A stretch of DNA of 64,000 bases from CAVXNB01 sp963763085 (GTDB lineage: Bacteria; Actinomycetota; Acidimicrobiia; Acidimicrobiales; Bog-793). The position numbers and the translations under genes are program-made. Of the stretch, positions 52,266 through 62,753 are shown in pieces. The stretch lies in contig CAVXNB010000004.1 of the NCBI GenBank assembly GCA_963763085.1, positions 1,426,001-1,490,000 on the forward strand, in the 5' to 3' direction. Numbering within the stretch: the stretch's first letter is position 1; each line of letters begins with the position of its first letter. Below the pieces are notes generated by a model. The model saw only the letters and a list, made by a program, of their open reading frames with translations, did not search any database and was not told the DNA's origin.

Positions 52266-55200
52266 ATGCGTTGCCCGGTGTGTTCGGCCGAGAACTCCGC
52301 GGGAATGCGGTTCTGCGAGGATTGCGGCACGGCGCTGGCGGCTGTATGTGCTTCCTGCGGAGCTGACGTTTCGCCGGGCAAGCCATTCTGTGGTCATTGC
52401 GGGTCCCCGATGACAGCTTCCGCCCCTGCAGTGGGCACGCTCAGCGCAGTCGGCGCGGCCCCCTCATCCGCGTCGAGCCGGGCCCCGTCCGTGTCCGGTC
52501 CGGCCAGTGAGCTTCGCCACGTCTCGGTGCTCTTCTGCGATCTCGTCGGCTTCACTCCCCTGGCCGAGTCGAAAGACCCCGAAGACGTCAGAGAGCTCCT
52601 GTCGGGCTACTTCGAGCTCTCCAGGGCCATCATCGCCCGGTACGGCGGCATCGTCGAGAAGTTCATCGGCGATGCCGTCATGGCGGTCTGGGGGGCGCCG
52701 ATCGCCAAGGAAGACGATGCCGAGCGCGCGGTGAGAGCCGGGCTCGAGCTCGTTTCGGCGGTGGCCGCCTACGGATCCGAGCACTCCACGGACCTGAACG
52801 CCCGCGTCGGCATCGTGACCGGTGGTGTCGCCACGACTGAGACGCCGGAAGAGGGGATGGTCATCGGCGACCGGGTGAACACCGCCGCCCGCATCCAGTC
52901 GGCCGCGCCCCCGGGGTGCTGCTACGTGGACGAGACGACCCGGGCTGCCACCGCAGCCGCCATCGCCTACGTGGCCGCCGGCGAGCACGCACTGAAAGGA
53001 AAGGCAGAGCCCGTCAACCTCTACCAGGCGACGAGGGTCGTGGCGGCCGTCGCCGGCTCGCAGCGGTCCGGTGTCCTGGAGGCCCCGTTTTCCGGTCGAG
53101 ACCACGAACTTCGACTCGTCAAGGAGCTCTTCCACACCTCGGCGGATCGTCGGTCGGCACGGCTCGTGCTCGTCTCGGGAGTAGCCGGCGTCGGAAAGTC
53201 ACGACTGGCGTGGGAGTTCTTCAAGTACATCGACGGGCTGGCCGGGACCGTGCTCTGGCACGCGGGGCGCTGTCTGTCCTACGGCGAAGGCGTGAGCTAC
53301 TGGGCCTTGTCCGAGATGGTCCGAGCGAGGCTCCAGATAGGGGAGGAGGACCCTCAAGAAGTCGTTGCCGAACGGCTCCGCACGGGCCTCGAGCGCTGGA
53401 TCCCGGACCCTGCCGACCGTGAGTTCATCGCCCCACGAGTCGCCCAGCTGTTGGGCCTGCCTACCGGCCAGGCGCTCGCCCGAGAAGAGCTCTTCTCGGG
53501 CTGGAGGCTCTTCTTCGAGCGCCTCGCAGAACACGAGCCCGTCGTCATGGTCGTCGAGGACCTGCAGTGGGCCGACGCCGGCATGGTCGATTTCCTGGAC
53601 CACCTGCTCGACTGGTCCGCCGACCACGCAATCTTCCTCCTCGTGCTGACACGACCCGAAGGCACCGACAAGCGGGGGCTCGCGCTCAGCCGGAGAAACG
53701 TAACCGCCATTCCCCTCGACCCGCTCCCCGACGACGTGATCGGACAACTCCTGGACGGACTGGTGGCGGGCCTGCCCGCCCCGGCCCGGGCGCGGATCAT
53801 CGAACGAGCCGAGGGTATCCCGCTCTATGCGGTCGAGACGGTCCGCAGCCTCTTGGACAAAGGTGTGCTCGCCAAGGGACCGGACGAGGCCCTCCATCTG
53901 GTTTCTGAGATCGGCACCCTCGAGATCCCGCCGGGACTGACGGCGCTCATCGCCTCCCGGTTGGATGCACTCGAGCCGGAGGAAAGACGCCTCGTGAAGG
54001 AGTGCTCGGTGCTCGGTGGGTCATACCCCCGCCAGGCGATCGAGGCGGTCACCGACACGGACCCGTCAGCGCTCGACGAGATCCTGATCTCGCTCGTTCG
54101 AAAAGAGGTCCTCACCGTCCGGGCGGACAAGCTGTCGCCAGAACGCGGGCACTACGCCTTCACGCAGTCGCTCATCCGCTCTGTCGCCTACGACATGTTG
54201 ACGCGTACCGAGCGAAAGGCCAGGCACCTGCGCACCGCTGCGCACCTGCGGACTGCCTTCCCCGACGAGGGAGCAGAAGTGGCGGAGGTGATCGCCGCCC
54301 ACCTCCACGATGCTTACAAGGCGGCGGGAGACGACCCCGACGCAGATGAGCTTCGGTCAGAGGCGAAAGACGCCTATGTCCAGGCCGCCGAGAGAGCCCT
54401 GTCGGTCGGGGCACCCGAGTCCGCCGAGGCCGCCTACCTCACTGCCGCCGAGCTGAGCTCGGGCGAAGCCGAACGGGCCGACCTGTTTGCGGAGGCGGGG
54501 CGCATGGCCTCGTTCACCGGCTTCGACGAGCGGGCAGTTGGTCACTTCGAGCTGGCTGTCGCGGCCCACAAGCAAGCCGGGCGAATCATCGACGCCGCCC
54601 GTGTGACGGCCTGGCTCGCCGGCTCGGTCAACGTGCTCGGTCACGGAGAGCAGGCGATCGTCCTCCTTCGCGAAGCCCTTGCCTCCCTCGATCCGGACAC
54701 TGCCCCGCCCGAAATTGCGGCAGAGCTCCAGCAACGGCTCGGCAGCGCGCTCTTCTTCTCCGGGCACGTCGCCGAGGCCGCTGAACCGCTCGAGCAGGCG
54801 CTCACGCTTGCGCAACAATACGAACTCGTCGAGCCGCTCGCGCACGGCCTCAACGCCATGGGGCTCCTCCTGTCGCACATGGGGCGAACCACCGAGGCCT
54901 TCGTCCTTACGGAGGAGGGTGCTCACCATCGCCAGGCGACACGGACTGACTCGTGTCGAGATGCAATCAGAAGTCTCGCTCGCGGATCTCTGCATGACGC
55001 CGTGATCTTCCCGAAGCAGAGGAGCATTGTCAGGCGGCGCTTGCGCTTTCGCGACGTTGGGGGGCACGTCGCAACGAGGCGTTCGCTGCCGGCAACCTGA
55101 TGTACGTCATGATCTTGAGCGGGCGCCTCGAAGAGGCGCGTCGGCTCGGATCCGGAATCCTCGAAGCGGTCGCGAGTGACCTTCCCAGCACGCCACTGTT

Positions 55201-55876
55201 GTACGAGGGGCTTGGCCATGTCGCGGCGCTGCGCGGCGATCCGGAGACTGCTCGGGCCTGTCTTTCGGCGTGTCGTGCCTGGGCGGAGACGAGCGAGGTC
55301 CAGTTCCGCGTGGCGTACGGGGCTCTCGAGGCGGCGGTGGCCCTTGCGGAGGGCTCACATCGATCGTCGCTCGAGGCGGCGCTCCGGGCTGTGGATCAGG
55401 CGCTCGCAGCTCGCATGCCGATTGCGACCGACGGAGTGCGCACCGCGGTTGCCGTCGCAATCGAGGCGGCTCGTTCGATCCCGGATCTCGAGGCGGCGCA
55501 GGCGCTCGTCTCACGTTTGGACGCCCGTCCCGTCGGCGAGCTGCCCCCCTTCGTGCGGGCCCAGCTGAAGCGGTATGCGGGATTGCGATTGGCCGAGAGC
55601 GGCGACTTGCCTGGCGCGGACGAGGAGCTTGCCGGGTCCCAGGCGATGTTCCAGGACCTGAAGTATCCGTACTGGACAGCTCGGCTGCAGCTCGACCGAG
55701 CGGCGAACCTCGCCGGCGACGGCCGTGCGATCGAGGCGGCCGATCTCGCCGCCGAGGCTGCCGCGACCTTCGAGCAACTCGGCACCAAGCCGATGCTCAT
55801 CCGAGCACAAGAGCTTGTCGATCCGGACGCGGGCGCTGCACAGGCTGGGCGCACTCAGGTCCGCGTCGGCCCATGA
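52266..55876 (+). CDS. Zinc-ribbon/adenylate cyclase/AAA ATPase/TPR protein, two frameshifts (paralogue 1)
   Basis: The start ATG 52266 follows TAGGAGGTAGG. Domains in order: two zinc ribbons (about 3-46, CPVC, CEDC, CASC, CGHC), a class III cyclase (about 82-265; metal Asp in VSVLFCDLVGFT and GDAVMAVWG, EKFIGD lysine, VNTAARIQSA), an AAA/STAND-like ATPase (Walker A GVAGVGKSR at about 305, Walker B VMVVEDLQWAD), then TPR-like helices. Two +1 frameshifts, near 54918 (GGG) and 55000 (ACGCC), divide the TPR part; the frame restored by both continues DLPEAEEHCQAALALS and ends at 55876. The paralogue starting at 55996 confirms the joins. Joined length is about 1200 residues. All cyclase residues are intact, so cAMP synthesis is likely. 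Confidence 0.88.
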
Positions 55877-55995
55877 TCGAGATCCCCGTTTCCGGAATCT
55901 TGGGTCAACCCCAATCGCAGGAGCCTCTCTGAGCGCACGAGGGTGACGGGGTCGAGCGTAGTCTTCCGATGGAAACGACGGGAGGTGTTGCAGGC

Positions 55996-58900
55996 ATGCG
56001 CTGTCCGGCGTGTTCGGTAGAGAACCCTGACGGAATGCGATTCTGTGGGCGATGCGGTGCAGCTCTCGCGACGACATGTGCTGCTTGCGGCGGCGATGTT
56101 GTGCAAGGTAACCGGTTCTGCGGGCACTGCGGCACCCTGATCGGAACCGCCACAGTCGCCACGCCTGCTTCGCCCGTTGTCGCCTGGCGCGGCTTCGCCT
56201 CCCATCACGCCCGATGACCAGTCCGCCGCCACCCCTGCCAATACAACCGAGCTTCGCCACGTTTCGGTGTTGTTCTGTGACCTCGTCGGCTTCACACCGC
56301 TTGCCGAGTCGAAGGACCCGGAAGACGTCAGAGAGCTCCTGTCGGGCTACTTCGAGCTCGCCCGCGCCATCGTCACCCGGTACGGGGGCACCGTCGAGAA
56401 GTTCATCGGCGATGCCGTCATGGCGGTCTGGGGTGCGCCGATCGCTCAGGAGGACGACGCCGAGCGCGCAGTGAGAGCCGGACTCGAGCTCGTCTCGACA
56501 GTCGCCGGGTACGGCTCGGAGCACGCCACGGATCTGAAGGCCAGGGTCGGGATCGTGACCGGTGGCGTCGCCACCACCGAGACGCCAGAAGAGGGGATGG
56601 TCATCGGCGACAGGGTGAACACGGCGGCAAGGATCCAGTCGGCCGCCCCTCCGGGGTGCTGCTATGTAGACGAGACGACCCGGGCCGCCACGTCAGCCGC
56701 GATCGCGTACACCGACGCCGGCGAACACGAATTAAAGGGAAAGGCCGAGCCAGTTCATCTGTACAAGGCGACGAGAGTCGTCGCAGCCGTGGCCGGCTCG
56801 CAGCGCTCGAGTGGGCTGGAGGCCCCGTTCACCGGACGCGACCATGAGCTTCACCTCGTGAAGGAGCTCTTCCACGCTTCGGCCGAGCGCCATTCGGCCA
56901 GGCTCGTCCTGGTCTCCGGTGTCGCCGGGGTAGGCAAGTCGCGCTTGGCCTGGGAGTTCTTCAAGTACATCGACGGACTGGCCGGAACCGTGCTCTGGCA
57001 CGCAGGGCGCTGCCTCTCATACGGCGAGGGAGTCTCCTATTGGGCTCTTTCGGAGATGGTCCGGGCGCGACTCCAGATCGGCGAGGAGGATCCCCAGGAT
57101 CTTGCCACCGAGCGCCTCCGCGTGGGCCTCGAACGCTGGATCCCGGACCCGTCCGACCGGGAGTTCATCGCGCCCCGGATCGGCCAACTCCTCGGGCTGC
57201 CGACAGCACAGCTGCTCGCGAGAGAGGAGCTGTTCGCGGGCTGGAGATTGTTCTTCGAGCGACTCGCAGAGCACGAGCCCGTCGTGATGGTCGTCGAGGA
57301 CCTGCAGTGGGCCGACGCCGGCATGGTCGAGTTCTTGGAGCACCTGCTCGACTGGTCCGGCGATCACGCCATCTTCCTCTTCGTGCTCACCCGACCGGAG
57401 GGGATCGAACACCGAGAGCTCGGGTTGGCGCGCCGGAGCGTCACCGCCATCCCCCTGGACCCGCTTGCTGACGAGGTGATCGGCGAGCTGCTGGACGGAC
57501 TCGTGGCCGACCTTCCCGCGCCGGCCCGGGCCAGCATCATCCAACGTGCCGAGGGGATCCCGCTTTACGCGGTCGAGACGGTCCGGAGCCTTCTCGACAA
57601 GGGCATTCTCGCCAAGGGACCCGATCAGGCCCTGCATCTGCTCGGCGAGCTCGGCACGCTCGAGATCCCACCGGGCCTGACCGCCCTCATTGCCTCGCGG
57701 CTCGATGCGTTGTCGCCCGACGAGAGACGGCTCGTGAAGGAGTGCTCGGTGCTTGGTGGGTCCTTTCCCCGCCAGGCGATCGAGGCGGTGACGGATACCA
57801 GTCCAGATTCCCTCGAGGAGGTGCTGACCTCGCTCGTGCGAAAGGAGGTCCTCACGGTTCGGGCCGACAAGCTCTCCCCAGAGCGCGGCCAGTACGCCTT
57901 CACCCAGTCGCTGATCAGATCTGTCGCCTATGACACGCTGACGAGAGCCGAGCGAAAGGCCCGGCACCTTCGGACAGCTGCCCACCTGCGCAGTGCCTTT
58001 CCCGACGAGGGAACTGAAGTCGCCGAGGTAATCGCCACCCACTTGCACGACGCTTATAAGGCCGCCGGCAACGACCCGGACGCCGATGTGCTGGCGGCAC
58101 AGGCCAAGCAGGCCTACATCGAAGCGGCCGAGCGGGCCGAGTCGGTCGGCGCCCCCAGGGCCGCCGAAGCCGCCTACGTGACAGCCGCGGAGCTGAGCTC
58201 GGCCGACTTCGAGCGCGCGGATCTGACCGAAGAGGCCGGCAAGATGGCCTTTCTCGCCGGCTCTTACGAGAGGGCACTCGGTCGATTCGAGGCCGCCGCC
58301 GCCGCCCACGAGGCGGCTGGCCGGGTCACCGACGCCGCAGGCGTGGCCGCCTGGCTCGGACGCACGCTCGGCAAGCTGGGCCGTCACGAGCAGGCGATCG
58401 TCGTTATTCGTGGGGCCCTGGTGTCGCTCGACCCGGATACCGCCCCACCTGCAGTCGAGGCGGCGCTGCAACTGGAGCTGGCGTTCGTGCTGCTCTTCGC
58501 AGGCCACCTGCACGAGGTATCCGAGCCGATAGAGCAGGCGCTCAGACTCGCCCAGCACTACGAGCTCCCAGACCCACTCGCCAATTCCCTCCTGCGCAAG
58601 GCCGATTTCCTTTCGGCCGAGGGACGCGTCGAGGAAGCCCGACTGAACTACGAGGGATGTCTCGCTGTCGCGCGCCGCAACGGCCTTACCCAGGTTGAGA
58701 TGAGCGCGGAGAACAACCTGGCTTATCTGTGCATGACCCACGACCTCCCCGGGGCCGAGGAGCATTGCGAGGTGGCGGTGGCCCTCCCGCGGCGATTGGG
58801 AGCGCGCTCACTGGAGGCCGTAGCGGCCGCCAACCTCATGTACGTCTTGACCTTCGAGGGGCGCTTCGACGAGGCCTACCGGCTCGCGAACGATTTGCTA

Positions 58901-59581
58901 GAAGCCGGTGCAGACGAGACGAGGGAGAGCGGCCAGCTCCGCATCCGGCTGGCGCTCTTGGATGCTTTTCGGGGAGAGCTTGGGAGCGCCCGGGAGCAAC
59001 TCACCCAGTGCGCCGATTACAGCGAGAGCGACAACGTCGAGGATCGTTGCATATACGCAACCGGAGAGAGCGGGGTCGCCCTTGCAGAGGGGGACTTCCG
59101 AGCCGCCCTCGCGGCGGCGCTTCGGGCGATCGACGAGGTACTCGGGGGTCGGCTCGAGATTGCCAACGAGTCCGTTCGCCTTGCTTTTCCCGATGCCATC
59201 GACGCGGCGTTGGCGATCGGGGATCTCGACGAAGTAGAGCGACTCGTGGACATCGTCGCGAGCCGGCCGCCCGGTGAGGTCCCGCCCTTCCTTCGCGCTC
59301 AAGTCCGCCGCGCCCGGTCAGTACTCGCAGCGGCGAGAGGTGACGACGACGGTGTGGAGGAGGGCCTGGTGGCGGCGGAAGAGACGTTTCGGGAGCTCGG
59401 CTACGCCTACTGGACCGCCCGCGCGCAGCTCGAGCTTGCAGAGTGGCTTGCCGGCCAGGGGCGCGCCGGCGCGGCGGCGACACTTGCGGGCCAGGCGGCT
59501 GCGACCTTCGAGCAGCTCGGAGCACAACCGATGCTCGGCCGCGCCCGCGCACTCTCCGCACTGGAGTCGTCAATCCGCTGA
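55996..59581 (+). CDS. Zinc-ribbon/adenylate cyclase/AAA ATPase/TPR protein (paralogue 2), frameshifted
   Basis: The paralogue has the same domains as 52266-55876. Zinc ribbons (MRCPACSVENPDGMRFC, CGRC, CAAC, CGHC) are in one frame from ATG 55996 (GGGAGG upstream); the main frame (56177-59581) starts just after, so one extra base lies between 56160 and 56190, perhaps in ACGCCTGC. The cyclase has LFCDLVGFTPLAESKDPE, KFIGDAVMAVWG and GDRVNTAARIQSA. Walker A GVAGVGKSRLAWEF and Walker B VVMVVEDLQWADAG are intact. The TPR part is continuous and ends at 59581. If the zinc ribbons were lost the protein would start near 56177. It is tandem to paralogue 1 with an intergenic gap of 119 bases. Confidence 0.9.
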
Positions 59582-59611
59582 ATTCGGACGGCTGGCGGCG
59601 GTACCGGTGGA

Positions 59612-60563
59612 TCAGGCCATGCAACGCAATGGGACGCCACCGTTGTAAGTCACCATGTCGAAGAGTGCTCCGGCCACATCGATCGGTGCGCCCGGGGAGG
59701 CGCCGTCGCACTCGGCGTAGGCACGGTGAAGGTTCCCGACGAGGCGCTCCGCGTCCGTGAGCTCCGCGAACCGCCCGAGGTCGGCGTCGCGGGCGGCTTC
59801 GAGGGGTGTCAGGCCGGCCGCTCGGGCCGCGACCGCGGTCTCTTGGACAAACCGCAGATAATCACCGACCGATGCAAGTGTCTCCGCGGCGCACGGTTCG
59901 CCGTGCCCGGGCACGATCACGGCGGCGTCGAATTCCGACAAGCGATCCAGCACCGCGATCGACCCGCTCACAGACCCCATGAGAACGAACGGGGTGCCGC
60001 CGTTGAAGACGAGGTCTCCGGTGAACAGGACCCGGTGCCTTCGGGATCCACGCGACTACATCGTTGGTGGTATGGGCGGCCGCGCCGAAGTGATGAAGCT
60101 CGATCAGCAGATCGTCGACGTAGATGTTCAGGCGGTCCTCGAAAGTCACGAACGGCGGCGCCGCGGAGAGGTCCCCCCAGTCGACCGGCTCCCAGACGCC
60201 GTCGATGCGAAGGATGCCCGTCTTGAGAATCAGCTGGCGACAGCGCTCGTGTCCCACGATCGTGGCGAAGGGAAGGAAGCAGTTGCCATTCGTGTGGTCG
60301 CCATGATGGTGCGTGTTGACAAGGATGCTGGGCGCCGATCCCGCGACCGTCTTGACACTCTCGAGGTACGCGCGAGTCCGGGCTTCTGTCGCGCAGGTGT
60401 CGATGCTCACGACGACCTTGTCTCCGACAACGAAGCCCGTGTTGTTGATCCACCAGCTGCCGTCGGGCTGGACGTAGGCGAAGACCCGATCAGCGATCTC
60501 GACGACCTTCGGCGGCAACGCGGCCGTGTCGCCGTGGTCGTGGTCTATGTGCGATGCGGACAT
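59612..60563 (-). CDS. Metallo-beta-lactamase-fold hydrolase, frameshifted
   Basis: The start ATG 60563 gives the first frame with VVEIADRVFAYVQPDGSWWI, the strand KVVVSIDTCAT and the metal site NTHHHGDHTNGN. That frame passes out of homology after AAAHTTNDVVAWIPK. One extra G near 60031-60033 separates it from the second frame, VLFTGDLVFNGGTPFVLMGS, which holds the other metal ligand (Asp in TGDLVF) and the His in IVPGHGEPCA. Joined, it is about 317 residues. The set of zinc ligands is complete, so hydrolase activity is likely; the group is glyoxalase II/quorum-lactonase-like. Confidence 0.88.
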
Positions 60564-60724
60564 CGTTGAAATTCATCCCTCCCGCGCGGGCGCGAGATCC
60601 ACTCATCCGCCGGAGCGCGTGTCGCTCAGGCGTCCCGGGTCATCATCCGCCACGCGCCGAGGATCGTCCAGCCCACCAGCCGCCTGAGCTCGCCGAGCCG
60701 GCTCTGCCGTGGTACACCGTGGCG

Positions 60725-61411
60725 ATGAGCGACGAGTACCCGACTTCCGAGGGCTTGCCGGGCAGCGGGCCTCCGGCCGGCGGCGGACCTCCGGCCGGCG
60801 GCGGACCTCCGGCCGGCAGCGTTCACCGAGGGGCGTTCGATGAGATGTACACCTCGACGCCGCCGTGGGACATCGGTCGGCCACAGGGCGCGTTCCGGCG
60901 TCTGGCGGACTCGGGAGAGCTCGTGGGTAGCGTGCTGGATGTCGGGTGCGGGACGGGCGAGCACGCTCTCATGGCTGCCGCGCTCGGACTGAGCGCTCTT
61001 GGTGTCGACTCGGCGGCGCGGGCTATTGCCCTGGCAGAGCAGAAGGCGGTCGAGCGTGGCATCGCAGCCCGGTTCGCAGTCTGGGACGCGCTCGACCTTC
61101 CCGGCTTGGGCGAAGAGTTCGAGACCGTTCTCGACTGCGGCCTGTTCCACGTGTTCGATGACGACGAGAGGATCCGGTTCGTGCAGAGCTTGGCCGCAGT
61201 CGTCCCAGCCGGTGGCCGCTACCACATGCTTTGCTTCAGCGAGCATCAGCCTGGAGATTGGGGTCCCCGCCGACTGACCCAGGCAGAGATCCGAGCCAGC
61301 TTCGCCGAGGGTTGGGTAGTGGAATCCATCGAGGCCGCCGTCATCGAAATCACCCTCAACCCGGCCGGCGCCCAGGCCTGGCTGTCGAGAATCACCCGCA
61401 GCCGCGGCTGA
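60725..61411 (+). CDS. Class I SAM-dependent methyltransferase
   Basis: The protein has 228 residues from ATG 60725 (GTG 60719 is also possible). The N-terminal 32 residues are a low-complexity Pro-Ala-Gly linker built of three 18-base repeats (PPAGGG units). The core starts with VHRGAFDEMYTSTPPWDIGR, then motif I LVGSVLDVGCGTGEHALMAA (SAM-binding), motif II ALGVDSAARAIALAE, motif III FETVLDCGLFHVFDDDERIR and the C-terminal half with GGRYHMLCFSEH. The enzyme class is clear; its substrate is unknown. The TPPWDIGRPQ start is typical of small methyltransferases of unknown target in Actinobacteria. Confidence 0.9.
   Translation: MSDEYPTSEGLPGSGPPAGGGPPAGGGPPAGSVHRGAFDEMYTSTPPWDIGRPQGAFRRLADSGELVGSVLDVGCGTGEHALMAAALGLSALGVDSAARAIALAEQKAVERGIAARFAVWDALDLPGLGEEFETVLDCGLFHVFDDDERIRFVQSLAAVVPAGGRYHMLCFSEHQPGDWGPRRLTQAEIRASFAEGWVVESIEAAVIEITLNPAGAQAWLSRITRSRG
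60770..60820 (+). repeat. 18-base tandem repeat, about three copies, coding
   Basis: The unit CCTCCGGCCGGCGGCGGA runs from 60770, repeats at 60788 and partly at 60806. It encodes PPAGGG units of a disordered N-terminal tail. It may be length-variable. Confidence 0.8.
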
Positions 61412-61429
61412 GCGGACCCAGCCGATCAC

Positions 61430-62596
61430 TCAGCAATTCTTGACGTCGTAAGGCTCAGCTTGGGTGTTGTAGATCGGCGTCTCGCCGGGTGGGGTCGGTG
61501 CGACCGTGGTCACGTTCGTGGTCTTTTGATTGGCGATCGTGGTCGTCGTCGTAGACGTCCTGCTGCCCGACCTCGTCGTGGTAGTCGTCGACTTCGGCGA
61601 CGCGGCCGTCCCGAACGCGAGGAATTTCCGGATCATCACGTCGTCCGCCTTCGCCGCGGGCAGTAGTGCCTCGACGAGCCCGCCGTCGGTGATGTACGGG
61701 CCGACTGTCGGCAACGTCTCGGCCTTGAGCGATCCGGGTGGGAAGTTGTGGAACTCGGTGGCCAGCTTGATCAGCGTGCTTTCGGTCAGAGTCTGGTCGA
61801 TCGTGAGGTTGTGGGCCGCGGCGCTGATGAAGCCGTTCAGCGCAATCGGGTTGGTGATCTCGGCGTTCAACTGATGGATCACCGCGCGGAAGAACGTCTG
61901 CTGGTTGCGGATCCTGGTGAAGTCGCTGTACGGGTCGGTGTCCCAGACCCCGGGGCTGGCCTCCCACTCGATGTTGCGGCTGCGCACCAGCTCCAGCGCC
62001 CGGCCACCGTGCACGATCTGGCATCCGGTCGTCAGCGTGTCCAGGCCGGACTCCGCGTCCCTGATCGGATAGGGGAAGTCGAGGTGAATGCCTCCGATGG
62101 CGTCAACCATGTTCTGCAGGCCCTTGAAGTTGACTTCGACGAAGTAGTTGATCGGAACGTGGAAGTCCTGCTCGATCGTCTGCACCAGCAGCGAAGGCCC
62201 GTCGTTGAAAGCAGCATTGATCCGGTTCTGTCCCGAGATGTACTGCACGTGACCGGGAATCGCGACCCAGGTGTCGCGGGGGATCGACATCATCTCGATC
62301 TTGTGGGTGGCCGGTACGACCCGCACGAGGATGATCACGTCGCTGCGTTGGCCTGACTGGGACGCTCCGCAGCCGAAGGCCACGCACTGGCCCGGGGTGT
62401 CGACGAAGGCGCGTGAGTCAGAACCGACCAGCAGCACGGTGAACGGCGATGCCGGCTTGCCCGGCTTGCTGACCGCGACCGGCTTGAGGTGCTTGACATG
62501 CACGACCTTGATCTGGTGGAACTGATAGTCGAGGTAGAAGTAACCGCCCAGGCCGAGGGCGACGGCCAGTAGCACCAGGACGCCGCTCCCGATCAC
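61430..62596 (-). CDS. LytR-CpsA-Psr (LCP) family cell-wall protein
   Basis: The protein has 388 residues. An N-terminal helix (about 4-22, GVLVLLAVALGLGGYFYLDY) anchors it. The LCP domain has the family residues: GSDSRAFV, SDVIILVRV (Asp), MMSIPRDTWV (Arg/Asp pair), the INAAFNDG segment and RIRNQQTFFRAV. It attaches teichoic acids, arabinogalactan or other polymers to peptidoglycan. The C-terminal tail is Thr-rich (TTTTTRSGSRTSTTTTT). A cytoplasmic start upstream (GTG 62657, ending RRRRWPKRV) would join by one extra base near 62600; both starts are possible. Confidence 0.93.
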   Translation of the reverse strand: MIGSGVLVLLAVALGLGGYFYLDYQFHQIKVVHVKHLKPVAVSKPGKPASPFTVLLVGSDSRAFVDTPGQCVAFGCGASQSGQRSDVIILVRVVPATHKIEMMSIPRDTWVAIPGHVQYISGQNRINAAFNDGPSLLVQTIEQDFHVPINYFVEVNFKGLQNMVDAIGGIHLDFPYPIRDAESGLDTLTTGCQIVHGGRALELVRSRNIEWEASPGVWDTDPYSDFTRIRNQQTFFRAVIHQLNAEITNPIALNGFISAAAHNLTIDQTLTESTLIKLATEFHNFPPGSLKAETLPTVGPYITDGGLVEALLPAAKADDVMIRKFLAFGTAASPKSTTTTTRSGSRTSTTTTTIANQKTTNVTTVAPTPPGETPIYNTQAEPYDVKNC

Positions 62597-62753
62597 GGAC
62601 GCGCTTCGGCCACCGCCTGCGTCGAGGGGGCCGTACGTCGGCCGGCAGATCCGTCACGGAACAACAGGTTAAGCGCGTTCCCTGAAGTTCTCATGAAGGC
62701 CCGTTTCGGGCTCTCCGGCACCCCCCACCTGCAGTTCCTGATGTTCGCCGGCC

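Larger units (their letters stand above)
52266..59581 (+). repeat. Tandem duplication of a 3.6-kb gene
   Basis: Paralogues at 52266 and 55996 match over their whole length at DNA level, for example ATCGGCGATGCCGTCATGGC in the cyclase domain of both, about 3.7 kb apart. Each is preceded by GTA(A/G)TCTTCCG and a similar ribosome site, so the duplication included the upstream region. Confidence 0.8.

Noticed and set aside
57017..58765. 582-codon minus-strand open frame
   Set aside because: It is the antisense shadow of the cyclase/AAA gene, whose plus-strand motifs are intact.
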